NCBI GenBank assembly: GCA_900112325.1
Contig: FOLJ01000012.1
Span: forward strand, 62,001 to 126,000
Source: Micromonospora sediminimaris
GTDB lineage: Bacteria > Actinomycetota > Actinomycetes > Mycobacteriales > Micromonosporaceae
Direction: 5' to 3'
Length of the DNA stretch: 64,000 nt
Positions 32,361 to 41,185 of this stretch are shown piece by piece (positions within the stretch are counted from its first letter, which is position 1; every line of letters starts with the position of its first letter). The position numbers were made by a program, and so were the translations under genes. The notes below the pieces were generated by a model. The model ran no database searches. It was not told where the DNA came from and saw only the letters and a list, made by a program, of their open reading frames with translations.

Positions 32361-33124
32361 GGTCTCTCCCCCAGGCAGCGTCAACCGGGTCTACGACCGG
32401 ATCAACACCGGTCCCGACCGCACAGGATTACGAAACACCCGACAATGGGCCATCAGTATGGTTCACGACATTCAGCCGGGCCCTGCCTGGCCCTGCGGAA
32501 CACCAACGCACGCTACCACCCACCCAACGTCCCGCAATCCGTTAATTCTGCATATGCGGCTGTGCGCTTCCCACGCATCGCACGATTCCGCCGATTCCTC
32601 CGCTACGCCGGCAGCACCCCTTCACAGCTCAGCCGGCACTAACACTCCCGCGACCAGCGGAAAAGCCAGTCGAAGCCATGTCTGCACAGCTCAGAGGGCC
32701 TTCCACCGATGTCGGGGATCCGATACGGAACCGCCACCAACAACCATGTGGCATAGGTCACACAATGAAAAGTGTATATGGCCTGGGAATGAAGAGCGGG
32801 TCACCGATCAGGGCTGCAACGACAACCTCGCCGAAACCGCGCCGGCCGACGCCAGGACCGACAACCGGTGACATATTCGTTTTGCAGGTTGCACGGGGCC
32901 GCAGACAGGTCACCTCTTCACCACGTCGGATAGCCGACATACCGTAGAAATGCAACCACCATGACAGCGCAAACCCCACGTGCATTTCTCATGGTCGTAT
33001 TCCGATCCGACGCCGGTATCGTAGGGTGCGGCACAACGGACGCCCAGCGCGGCGTCGCGGTGCGGCGTGGCGGGCGCGGATCGGCGGGCCACAGTCGCCC
33101 GATCAAGCCGTCGAAGGGGCCAAC
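32361..33124. other. Long divergent intergenic region
   Basis: 764 bp with lower GC than its surroundings. It holds the 42-bp element (32534-32575) and presumably the promoters of the leftward amine operon and the rightward esterase. Small frames in it have no ribosome site or recognisable content. No RNA gene seen. Confidence 0.55.
32534..32575 (-). promoter_or_regulatory. Conserved 42-bp upstream element, copy 2
   Basis: Second copy of the element at 23727-23768, differing in 5 positions, 4 of them in a 6-bp centre. About 175 bp before the transglutaminase-fold gene. Shared sequence at two operon fronts argues for a common regulator. Confidence 0.7.
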
Positions 33125-34069
33125 ATGCCGTTGGATCGGATACTCCGCCGTCTCATCGCCTGGCAACATGCCGACGGTGCGCCGCCTCCGCTCCGCACGA
33201 TGCCGGTCGAACAGGCCCGCGAGCGCTACCGCGCAAGTGCCCTCCGCCCCCGGGGCCAGGGCGGCGAACCGGATCCAACGGTGGTCGTCGACGAAAAGAT
33301 CGACAGTTTGGACAGCACGCCGATCCGGTGCAGGGTCTACACACCGCGATCCGACACCGACCGAGTGATCACCTACCTGCACGGCGGCGGATGGGTGACC
33401 GGTGACCTCGACACGCACGACCTGGCCTGTCGGGTGCTCGCGGCGTCACTGGGCACGGTCGTCGTCTCCGCCGACTACCGCAGGGCGCCGGAGTTTCCGT
33501 ACCCCACCCCGCTGCACGACGCCATCGCGGCCGCGCGCTGGACCGGCCGGATGTTCCCCGACCGCGACCACGTTCTCGCCGGCGACAGCGCGGGTGCCCA
33601 ACTCGCCCTCGGTGCCGCCCTGGACGCCCGCGCCAACGGCGACCCGCGCATCGCCGCGCTGTTGCTGATGTATCCGCCCGTCGACCCGAGTCTGCGGATC
33701 GCCGCCGCCAGTGCGCACACCGAGGGGTACCTACTGTCCGTCGAGGACCTGACCTGGTGCTACGAGCAGTATCTTCCCGATGCACGGCATCGGAGCGATC
33801 CGGCCGTCGATCTGCTACGCGCGGACCTGCGCGGTCTACCACCGACGGTCGTCGCCACGGCCGAGTTCGATCCGCTGCAACGCGAGGGCGAGCTGCTGGT
33901 GGAGCACCTCCACGCCGCGGGCGTACCCGCCCGGCACGTGCCGGGACCGGGCCTGGTGCACGGCGCCTTCCTGATCCAGGACATCGTGCCTGCGGCGGCG
34001 ACCAACGCCCAGCAGGTCGTCCGGGAGGTCGACGCCCTCCTCACCGCCGCCCACCGGCACACCGCATGA
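33125..34069 (+). CDS. HSL-family alpha/beta hydrolase (acetyl-esterase-like)
   Basis: 314 residues. Oxyanion motif HGGGW and nucleophile in GDSAGAQ; acid and base in ATAEFDPL and LVHGAF. This is the hormone-sensitive-lipase/Aes family, acting on short acyl esters or amides. ATG 33125 follows GAAGGGG. It is the only rightward gene of arm B and converges on the second FAAL. May remove an acetyl put on by the GNAT, or be unrelated; substrate unknown. Confidence 0.85.
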   Translation: MPLDRILRRLIAWQHADGAPPPLRTMPVEQARERYRASALRPRGQGGEPDPTVVVDEKIDSLDSTPIRCRVYTPRSDTDRVITYLHGGGWVTGDLDTHDLACRVLAASLGTVVVSADYRRAPEFPYPTPLHDAIAAARWTGRMFPDRDHVLAGDSAGAQLALGAALDARANGDPRIAALLLMYPPVDPSLRIAAASAHTEGYLLSVEDLTWCYEQYLPDARHRSDPAVDLLRADLRGLPPTVVATAEFDPLQREGELLVEHLHAAGVPARHVPGPGLVHGAFLIQDIVPAAATNAQQVVREVDALLTAAHRHTA

Positions 34070-34106
34070 CCGGCCGCCACCTCGCCGCCGCGGCGACCGG
34101 ACGTGT

Positions 34107-35828
34107 TCACGAGGTCGCGGCCACCAGTGGCTGCCAGTCGGTGTAGACCGGGTCCAGGCCGCCCCCGAGGAACAGCCGGCGCATCTCCGAGCGCTTGACC
34201 TTGCCGCTCGTGGCACGCCGGACGCCGCCCCGGCGCAGCAGGACGGTTCCGCCGGGGCGGACGCTGAACTCGCGGGTGAGCGTACGCGTGATCTCGTCGG
34301 CCAGATGGCGCAGCCGGTCCTCGGACGGCCGCCCGTTGACCTCGGAGACCACGACCAGGGCGTTGCCGGACCCGGATCCGTCGAGCGGTACCGTGAAGAC
34401 CGCACCGATGATGCCCAGACCGGGGATCTGCGCCCGCAACGCCCGCTCGATCTCCTGCGGGTAGAGGCAGCGTCCATCCACGACGAGCAGTTCGGCCGTC
34501 CGCCCGGTCAAATACAGCTCGCCCTCGTGCATGGTGCCGAGGTCCCCCGTGCGGACGTAGCCGTCGACCGTGACCGTCCGGTCGGTCGCGGCCTCGTCGC
34601 GCCAGTAGCCACGGGAAACGCCGGGGCCGCGTACCCAGATCTCGCCGATCGTCCCGGCCGGCAGCGCCGCACCGGTGGTCGGGTCAGCGACCAGCACCTC
34701 GACGTCGCGGGGTGCGCCGCAGCTGACCACGCCCGGACCCGCGTCGGTGGGAGTGAACCGGTGCCGCTCCAACCCATGCTCGTCGACCCTGGTCACGACG
34801 GCCTTGCGGAACGGGTCGGCCGAGACCAGCAGCGTCGCCTCGGACAGGCCGTAGCAGGGGCACACCACATCGTCGCGCAGCCCGGCCGGAGCGAACCGCT
34901 TGGCGAACGCCTCCAGCGTCTCGGCGTGCACCCGTTCCGCCCCGTTGACTCCGATGCGCCACCGGGACAGGTCCAGCCCGCTCAGTTGGCTGTCGGTGAC
35001 CCTGGCGCGACACATCTCGAAGGCGAAATCCGGGGCGGCGGAGACATGGATGTCGTACTTGTCGATCATGCGTAGCCAGCGGTGCGGCTGGCGGATGAAG
35101 GCGGCCGGGTGCATCAGTACGCAGCCGCCGCCCACCAGCAGCGCAGGCATCAGGTGACCGAAGAGTCCCATGGCGTGGTGCAGCGGGACCCAGCCGCCGA
35201 GCCTGGTCTCGGCGGTCAGCCCATACACGCGGCGCTGGCTCTCCATGTTGTGCAGGAGGTTGCCGTGGCTGACCGGCACGCCCCGGGGCTCGCCGGTGGT
35301 GCCCGAGGTGTACTGGATGATGGCGAGCGTGTCGTGGCCCAGCTCGCTCGGTGACCACGACTCCGCCTCCGGTACGGCCGCACCGTCGGTGGCCAGCAGG
35401 GGTAGGTAGCTCAGCCCGACCGACTGCGCCCACGCCATGACGGCGGAGCGGTTGACCGTGTCGGTCAGTACCACCGACACCCCGGCGTTCTCCGCGATAC
35501 CTCGGGCGCGTGACCGCTCATGGGGATACCGGCCCGGCAGCGGTGCCGGCACTGCGATCATCCCGGCGTAGAGACAACCCACGAGAGCCACGGCGAAGTC
35601 GAAGCCGGTGGGATACAGCAGCAACACCCGGTCGCCGGCCGGGTAACGGGCCTGGAGCCAGGCCCCGATCTTCCTTGCATCGGCATCCAGCTGGGCGAAC
35701 GACCAGCACCGATCGCCGTCCGCATGATCGATGTCATCGACAACGATCAGCGCGGTGCGCTCCGGTGTCGCACGGGCGTGCCCACGGATCACGGCGGTGG
35801 CACTCGCGGTGAGCGACAGATCCATCAT
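34107..35828 (-). CDS. Second fatty-acyl-AMP ligase (FAAL-like)
   Basis: 573 residues. IIQYTSGTTGEPRGVPVSHGNLL, LHHAMGLFGHLMP, VCPCYGLSEATLLVS, RTGDLGTM, GRTAELLVVDGRCLYPQEIE and C-terminal Lys in RRATSGKVKRSEM. Same class as the enzyme at 20720 but only distantly similar, so it probably activates a different acid or serves a different carrier. ATG 35828 (MM). Transcribed alone. Two FAALs and three carriers suggest two acyl or amine units in the product. Confidence 0.87.
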   Translation of the reverse strand: MMDLSLTASATAVIRGHARATPERTALIVVDDIDHADGDRCWSFAQLDADARKIGAWLQARYPAGDRVLLLYPTGFDFAVALVGCLYAGMIAVPAPLPGRYPHERSRARGIAENAGVSVVLTDTVNRSAVMAWAQSVGLSYLPLLATDGAAVPEAESWSPSELGHDTLAIIQYTSGTTGEPRGVPVSHGNLLHNMESQRRVYGLTAETRLGGWVPLHHAMGLFGHLMPALLVGGGCVLMHPAAFIRQPHRWLRMIDKYDIHVSAAPDFAFEMCRARVTDSQLSGLDLSRWRIGVNGAERVHAETLEAFAKRFAPAGLRDDVVCPCYGLSEATLLVSADPFRKAVVTRVDEHGLERHRFTPTDAGPGVVSCGAPRDVEVLVADPTTGAALPAGTIGEIWVRGPGVSRGYWRDEAATDRTVTVDGYVRTGDLGTMHEGELYLTGRTAELLVVDGRCLYPQEIERALRAQIPGLGIIGAVFTVPLDGSGSGNALVVVSEVNGRPSEDRLRHLADEITRTLTREFSVRPGGTVLLRRGGVRRATSGKVKRSEMRRLFLGGGLDPVYTDWQPLVAATS

Positions 35829-36180
35829 TGCCCCGGTTCCTCTCCCTGCCGTGTGCACGAACCGCAAGCACCACGAATGACCCGTCGAGGCGCTCCAGGA
35901 AGTCAGCGAACGACGGAAGACGCGTCGGTTGCGTCAGGTGCCGTCGATTGTGCGGAGAATCGCATGGATCAGCAGGCTAGCACCGGCCGGACGGGCCATC
36001 CACCAAACCATCGCCACTGCTGAGAAATGCATACCCCGAGTATTAGAAACACATTTGGATGCAATGCCTCCCACACTGGGGACTCGCCAGCATAAAGCCG
36101 CCTTTACCGCAAGGAAAGGTTTTGTAAAGAAATCCGACCGGAGTGTGCTGATTGGACCCGGGGCCGCCCTCCCGTCCCAC
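35829..36180. other. Intergenic region upstream of the second FAAL
   Basis: 352 bp, AT-richer around 36000-36130. A 9-bp match to copy 1 of the shared element (TGCATACCC at about 36038) is too short to call a third copy. No gene seen. Confidence 0.5.
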
Positions 36181-36786
36181 TCAGATCCAGTGCGACTCCC
36201 GGGCGATCCGCAGCGCGTCGATCCGGTTGCGCGCATTGAGCTTCGCGACGACCGACGACAGGTAGTTACGCACCGTGCCGTCGGAGAGGCGCAGCCGAGC
36301 CGCGATCTCGCCGACGGTGTCCCCCTGATAGACGTGGGTGAGTACCGAGAGCTCGCGTGGCGTGAGTGGGCAGTCCCCATTGCCCAGGGCGGCCACCGTG
36401 AGCTCCGCGTCGAAGACGCGCTCGCCGAGGTGGACGCGGCGGATCGCGTCGAAGAACTGGCGCGGTGGAACATCGCGCTGCACCAGCCCCGCGATCTCCC
36501 CCGCGAAGGCCCGGCGCACGACCGGCCGGGTGAAGGAGGTCGCGAGCAGCATGCTCCGGCACCCCGGGATGCTCGCCACCTTCTCGGCGAACGCGACCGC
36601 GTCGCTCTCCTCGCGCTGAAAGCTGATGATCACCACGTCGGGCCGATGCAGCTCGGCGAAATCCAACGCGTCCAAATAGTTACTCATGGATCCGACGACG
36701 CAGAACTCCTCCTCCTGCCCCAAGAGGGCAGTGAGCGCAAAACGGGACAGATGCAGAACGTCGGACACGAGCACGTCGATTGCCAC
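36181..36786 (-). CDS. LuxR-type regulator with a degenerate receiver
   Basis: 201 residues laid out as a NarL response regulator. The receiver lacks the phospho-acceptor: the PDVVIISF strand has Ser55 where Asp is expected. Only one of the two acidic residues (Asp9) is present, and the conserved Lys region reads LVQRDVP. The LuxR helix-turn-helix is intact (LTPRELSVLTHVYQGDTVGEIAARL, then TVRNYLSSVVAKL). No kinase gene is adjacent. Probably binds DNA without phosphorylation, perhaps responding to a ligand. It stands at the right edge of the locus, where pathway activators often lie. Confidence 0.85.
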   Translation of the reverse strand: MAIDVLVSDVLHLSRFALTALLGQEEEFCVVGSMSNYLDALDFAELHRPDVVIISFQREESDAVAFAEKVASIPGCRSMLLATSFTRPVVRRAFAGEIAGLVQRDVPPRQFFDAIRRVHLGERVFDAELTVAALGNGDCPLTPRELSVLTHVYQGDTVGEIAARLRLSDGTVRNYLSSVVAKLNARNRIDALRIARESHWI

Positions 36787-37080
36787 TTATTCCCTCCAGA
36801 CGGTTCCCCGACCGCGCCGTTGGGGGCCCAGCGCGCACCCTCGACGTCATAATGTCACACGCGTACGAAAATCTGAAGGTCGATATCTGACAGCGCCGGA
36901 CGTGCAATTTGCTACCACTGTGGACATTCACTGGATCAAGATTGCGACAAGCATGACAGTGTCAAATTCGCGATAGTTGTCCGGCCTTCGGCCGATCGGA
37001 CCAGGAAGGTCGTCGGGATCGCGGCGCTTCGACCGGAGACGGTGGCGGACAGCGCGCCACGTTGCCTGTCGGCGTCCGAG
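36787..37080. other. Intergenic boundary between the locus and downstream genes
   Basis: 294 bp, AT-rich between about 36840 and 36980. Probably contains the promoter of the LuxR-type gene. Nothing else recognised. Confidence 0.5.
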
Positions 37081-37446
37081 TCAGGGGAGGCGATTCGCTA
37101 CCTGACGGTCCGGTACGCGCATCCGCCACGCGTCGGTGATCAGCTCGTCGAGCCGTTCGACGGTGACCTCGGCCAGACGCACCATGACCAGGGGTAGCCC
37201 GTCGTAGGCGGGGGTGGTGAAGAACAGCGCCGGCTCGCCGAGGAGCAGTGCCTGCTTCTCGGCCTCGTCGCCGACGTACAACACTGCGATGTCGGTGCGG
37301 ATGACGCGCGGCTTGCCCGGTCGGCGCTCGGGATAGGACCAGACGAAGCCCTTGTCCGCGACCCGGAAGTCGAAGCCGTCACTGTCGATCTCCACGGCGT
37401 GCGGTAGCGCCAGGGCCAACCGGCGTACGTCGCAGGCGTCAGCCAT
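37081..37446 (-). CDS. MmcQ/YjbR-like protein
   Basis: 121 residues. Shape of the MmcQ/YjbR family (small CyaY-like fold): LALALPHAVEIDSDGFDFRVADKGFVW, and LFFTTPAYDGLPLVMVRL near the C-terminus. The family is called DNA-binding, but its role is not well established. No link to the metabolite genes. Confidence 0.75.
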   Translation of the reverse strand: MADACDVRRLALALPHAVEIDSDGFDFRVADKGFVWSYPERRPGKPRVIRTDIAVLYVGDEAEKQALLLGEPALFFTTPAYDGLPLVMVRLAEVTVERLDELITDAWRMRVPDRQVANRLP

Positions 37447-37662
37447 CGCCTCCCCCTGAGCTCACCCATCGCGGCATGCCGAGAGGTTAGCCGCTGACTC
37501 CGACATCGACACCGCGTCGGGCATCTCCCCTGCTCGCGGGCCGGTTACCGCGGACTGCCGCGAGAGCGGCGGCGGACGGGACCATCCGCAGGTCGCTGCC
37601 CGCAGGCACCGGCCGGCGGCCCACCGCCTCATCGGGCTCCGCGGGCCGCCGTGCCAGCTCAA

Positions 37663-37713
37663 GCGTCGGTCCAGCTCAGGCATCGGGCCAGCTCAGGGGT
37701 CGGGCCAGCTCAG
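37663..37713. repeat. Three tandem 17-bp repeats
   Basis: Units at 37663, 37680 and 37697, each close to GGGTCGGGCCAGCTCAG. A partial fourth unit precedes them at about 37651. In a 286-bp gap with no gene. Confidence 0.7.
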
Positions 37714-37732
37714 CGGCCCCGGGTCGAGGTTC

Positions 37733-38056
37733 CTAACGGGCCAGCGCCTTCTCCAGCTCCGCCTTCGACATCGACGAGCGACCCTTGACGCCACGCTTCT
37801 TCGCCTCGTTGTACAGCTGTTCCTTGGTGCGCCCGCCGGCGCCACGGTGCGAGCGCTTGCCGCCGCGGTGGCCGGACGAGACGTCGTCGAGCGACGATCG
37901 GCTCGCGGTCCGCGCCTCACCGGAGCGGGCCCGCTCCTTGTTTACCGTACGGGCCGCGATCTCCTCGGCCCGGCTGGTGGACACGCCACGCTTCTTGGCA
38001 CTGGCCTTGACGTGCTCGTACTGCCGTTCTCTTTTCGGGCTGGATCCCGCAGGCAT
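37733..38056 (-). CDS. Small basic Rho-N-like/plasmid-stabilisation-type protein
   Basis: 107 residues, very rich in Lys, Arg, Ser and Gly. The C-terminus KEQLYNEAKKRGVKGRSSMSK resembles the Rho-termination-factor N-terminal/SAP-like helix pair found in many small actinobacterial proteins. Probably nucleic-acid binding; function unknown. ATG 38056. Confidence 0.7.
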   Translation of the reverse strand: MPAGSSPKRERQYEHVKASAKKRGVSTSRAEEIAARTVNKERARSGEARTASRSSLDDVSSGHRGGKRSHRGAGGRTKEQLYNEAKKRGVKGRSSMSKAELEKALAR

Positions 38057-38191
38057 GGAGTGCCTCCCTCCACCGACAGTGTTCACCGCTCAGGTGCCCC
38101 ACCGTCGGACGCCGAAACACTCGCGGACCCGCCGCAGCACCGGGGCGGCGGGACGCACGATGTCCGCCCCGCCGCCCGGGATGCTGGTGAC

Positions 38192-39073
38192 TCAGGAGGT
38201 GAACTTGTCCAGCGCCAACTCGATGGCACCGCTGTCCGGCTGGGCGTACGCCCGCATGGTCTCCTTGTTGTAGGAGATGAAGCTCGGGCACCGCACCGCC
38301 GGGGCGTTGACCCGCCCGCCCTCACCGATCTTCTCGCCGGTCTTGGCGGCGTAGAAGGTCAGCGTGTAGCGCGAGGAGACGTAGTCGACGGTCACCTGCT
38401 TGTCGTCGCGGTCCTTGTACTGGCACTTGCGGGGCGTACCCTCGCTGCCCTGCTCGAAGGTGAGGCAGCCGACGACGGAGACCGATGCCCACTCGGCGGT
38501 CTTGGCGTAGTAAGGCTTGTCGAAGCCGACCGACTTGCTCAGCCACGACTCCGGACGCTCCGGGGAGTTGGCGAACGTGTAGACCTTGGTGCCCTTGGCC
38601 CCGGTGTAGGGCGCGGCGTTGAGGATCGGGCTGCCTTCGCAGACGGCGGACATGTCGCTGGAGTTGCGGGCGGTGACCGCGTTGTTGTTGTCCGGCTGCT
38701 CCTCCGCCGGTGGCGCGATCGACGGCGCGTCGGTCGGTGCACCGGGCGCGTCGCTCTGCTGGCCCGCGACCGGCTCACCCTCGTCGTCACCGGCCAGCAC
38801 GAAGAAGCCGATGACGCCGCCGCAGGCGACGAGCACCGCCATCACGGCGGCACCGATCCCCAGACCGAGCCAGAGGCCCTTGTTCGAGGACTTCTTCGGC
38901 TGCGTCCCGTAGGCCGGGGGTGGCGGCGGCACCGGCGCACCGTACGGCGACGGGTAGCCGGCCGGGGTGACCGGCGAGCCCGGCGGACCGACCGGGGAGC
39001 CGGGTGGTGTGCCCCAGGGGGCGGCGTTCGGATCCGGCTGTTGCCCACCGTACGGAGGGTGGCTGTCACTCAT
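38192..39073 (-). CDS. Single-pass membrane protein with proline-rich N-terminus
   Basis: 293 residues. A Pro/Gly-rich cytosolic tail (1-60), KK before one membrane helix (about 67-92), an acidic Pro/Ala linker, and an outside domain of about 160 residues with Cys pairs (VCEGSP, VGCLTF, RKCQYK, VRCPSF). No catalytic motif seen. Typical of actinobacterial secretion-associated or septal proteins of unknown function. Confidence 0.75.
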   Translation of the reverse strand: MSDSHPPYGGQQPDPNAAPWGTPPGSPVGPPGSPVTPAGYPSPYGAPVPPPPPAYGTQPKKSSNKGLWLGLGIGAAVMAVLVACGGVIGFFVLAGDDEGEPVAGQQSDAPGAPTDAPSIAPPAEEQPDNNNAVTARNSSDMSAVCEGSPILNAAPYTGAKGTKVYTFANSPERPESWLSKSVGFDKPYYAKTAEWASVSVVGCLTFEQGSEGTPRKCQYKDRDDKQVTVDYVSSRYTLTFYAAKTGEKIGEGGRVNAPAVRCPSFISYNKETMRAYAQPDSGAIELALDKFTS

Positions 39074-39254
39074 CTGATGCCCTTGTCGAAGTCGAGAGGT
39101 TACCTGGCCGATGATCACAGTCAGGGTAGTGAGCAGCGCAAGTCCGGACGCCATCGACTCCCCGACCACCCAGCCGGCGGACGTCGGGGCGCGGGTTACC
39201 GGTGTGCCGACACCGCGCGGCGGGTACCTGTCGGACACCGGAGAGGAGGACGAG

Positions 39255-39485
39255 ATGACGACCGACCCGAGGTACACGCCGATCGCAATGACCGGGACCG
39301 GCAAGCTGATCGACGACGACGGCGACACCGGCACCGAACTGGTCGGCGCGGACGACGCGGCGGCCGATGCCGTACGAGCCGGTGCCGACATCGACCTGGC
39401 AGCGGCAGAACGGGACACCGATCCGACTCCCGTCGGCGCTGCCGATGCCGAAGCCGACCGACGACGGGCCGCCGGCGAGGACTGA
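39255..39485 (+). CDS. Small acidic hypothetical protein
   Basis: 76 residues, Asp/Ala-rich, no cysteine, probably disordered. ATG 39255 behind GAGGAGGA. Followed by a strong terminator. Not recognised. Confidence 0.6.
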   Translation: MTTDPRYTPIAMTGTGKLIDDDGDTGTELVGADDAAADAVRAGADIDLAAAERDTDPTPVGAADAEADRRRAAGED

Positions 39486-39500
39486 GTCGGCCCTGTACCG

Positions 39501-39537
39501 AACTGTGGCCCCGGGACGTCGTCCCGGGGCCACAGTT
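39501..39537. terminator. Hairpin terminator
   Basis: Perfect 17-bp arms (39501-39517 and 39521-39537) with a 3-base loop, 15 bp after the small acidic gene. Confidence 0.8.
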
Positions 39538-39554
39538 GGTTCCAGGCTTCGATG

Positions 39555-39611
39555 TATCGAAATATTGCGTCATCGTTTCGAAGCCACGTAAGCTGCCGTG
39601 GGAGCGCTCCC
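39555..39611. promoter_or_regulatory. Cellulase upstream region with CebR-like box
   Basis: TGGGAGCGCTCCC at 39599-39611 matches 13 of 14 bases of the actinobacterial cellobiose-repressor operator TGGGAGCGCTCCCA. TATCGAAA at 39555-39562 also occurs twice upstream of the xylanase. The box lies 68 bp before the cellulase start. Confidence 0.75.
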
Positions 39612-39678
39612 GGCCTCCTCGTCGCTGCCGCCGGAGTGCCGTGCCCCCACCACCACGACCAGATTGCGATGGTCCACC

Positions 39679-41121
39679 ATGAAGCAACCTCCGCGCCGCC
39701 TGCGGCGCCTGTTGGTCGCGGCCGGTGCCGTCGGCGCATTGACCCTCGGCGCGTTGACGGCCCTGCCCACCACCAACGCGATGGCCGCCACCGGCTGTTC
39801 CGTGACCTACACGACGAACAGCTGGTCCGGCGGGTTCACCGCGAGCGTCACCGTCACCAACCTCGGCGACCCGGTCAACGGCTGGACGCTCGGCTTCAGC
39901 TTCCCCGACAGCGGCCAGCGGCTCACCCAGGGATGGTCGGCCACCTGGAGTCAGAGTGGCAGCTCCGTCACCGCGCAGAGCGCGAGCTGGAACGGTTCGC
40001 TCGGCACCGGCGCCAGCACCAACATCGGCTTCAACGGCAGTTTCACCGGCGCCAACCCGTCACCGAGTTCGTTCACGCTCAACGGCACCGTGTGCACGGG
40101 CTCGACCACGCCGACCACTCCCCCGCCGCCCACCACCCCACCGCCGACGACGCCGCCACCCACCACGCCCCCGCCCGGCGGTCAGACCCCGGTGGCCATC
40201 AACGGGCAGCTGCGGGTGTGCGGGGTCAACCTCTGCAACCAGTACGGTCGACCGATCCAGCTGCGCGGCATGAGCAGCCACGGCATCCAGTGGTTCGGCA
40301 ACTGCTACAACCCGGCCTCGCTCGACGCGCTCGCCACCGACTGGCGCGCCGACCTGTTCCGCATCGCCATGTACGTGCAGGAGCAGGGCTACGAGACCGA
40401 CCCAGCGGGCTTCACCAACCGGGTCAACAACCTGGTCGAGGAGGCCACCCGGCGCGGCATGTACGCGATGATCGACTTCCACCTGCTCACCCCGGGTGAC
40501 CCGATGTACAACCTGGAGCGGGCCAAGACCTTCTTCGCCGCCGTCTCCGCCCGGCACGCGGCGAAGAACAACGTGATCTACGAGATCGCCAACGAACCCA
40601 ACGGGGTGAGCTGGTCGACCATCAAGAACTACGCCGACCAGGTGATCCCGGTGATCCGGGCCAACGACCCGGACGCGGTGGTCATCGTGGGCACCCGCGC
40701 CTGGTCCTCGTTGGGCGTCTCCGAGGGCGCCAACCACACCGAGATCGTCAACAACCCGGTGAACGCCAGCAACGTCATGTACGCCTTCCACTTCTACGCC
40801 GCGTCGCACAAGGACAACTACCGCGCCGAGGTGGAGCGGGCCGCCGCCAGGCTGCCGCTGTTCGTCACCGAGTTCGGCACGGTGGACTACACCGGTGACG
40901 GCGCCGCCGACCTGACCAGCAGCGCCCAGTGGCTCGACCTGCTCGACCGGCTGAAGATCGGCTACGCGAACTGGACCTTCTCCGACAAGGCCGAGGGCAG
41001 CGCCGCGTTGCGGCCGGGCACCTGCAACGGCAGCTCCTACACCGGCACCTCGATGCTCACCACCTCCGGGGCGTTCATGCGCGAGCGCATCCGCACCCCG
41101 GACAACTTCCCCACCAGCTGA
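39679..41121 (+). CDS. Secreted GH5 endoglucanase with N-terminal CBM2
   Basis: 480 residues. Signal peptide (about 1-37, ending NAMAA), CBM2 cellulose-binding domain (about 38-138), a Pro/Thr linker of repeated TTPPP units, then a GH5 catalytic domain. Acid/base Glu is in IANEPNG and nucleophile Glu in FVTEFG. It should cut cellulose outside the cell. The CebR-like box upstream suggests derepression by cellobiose. Confidence 0.93.
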   Translation: MKQPPRRLRRLLVAAGAVGALTLGALTALPTTNAMAATGCSVTYTTNSWSGGFTASVTVTNLGDPVNGWTLGFSFPDSGQRLTQGWSATWSQSGSSVTAQSASWNGSLGTGASTNIGFNGSFTGANPSPSSFTLNGTVCTGSTTPTTPPPPTTPPPTTPPPTTPPPGGQTPVAINGQLRVCGVNLCNQYGRPIQLRGMSSHGIQWFGNCYNPASLDALATDWRADLFRIAMYVQEQGYETDPAGFTNRVNNLVEEATRRGMYAMIDFHLLTPGDPMYNLERAKTFFAAVSARHAAKNNVIYEIANEPNGVSWSTIKNYADQVIPVIRANDPDAVVIVGTRAWSSLGVSEGANHTEIVNNPVNASNVMYAFHFYAASHKDNYRAEVERAAARLPLFVTEFGTVDYTGDGAADLTSSAQWLDLLDRLKIGYANWTFSDKAEGSAALRPGTCNGSSYTGTSMLTTSGAFMRERIRTPDNFPTS

Positions 41122-41141
41122 TCCGAGCGCACCACCACCAC

Positions 41142-41171
41142 GCGGCCCCGGCGGTTCACCGCCGGGGCCGC
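41142..41171. terminator. Bidirectional hairpin terminator
   Basis: 13-bp GC arms (41142-41154, 41159-41171), loop TTCA, between the converging cellulase and glucose-6-phosphate dehydrogenase genes. Confidence 0.85.
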
Positions 41172-41185
41172 ACTGGTGCGCAGGC

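Noticed and set aside
36030..36050. Possible third copy of the 42-bp element upstream of the second FAAL
   Set aside because: Only nine contiguous bases match; expected by chance at this length scale.
40110..40185. CRISPR-like or tandem repeat array in the cellulase linker region
   Set aside because: Short ACC/CCG-rich repeats are the coding sequence of the Pro-Thr linker, not spaced repeats.
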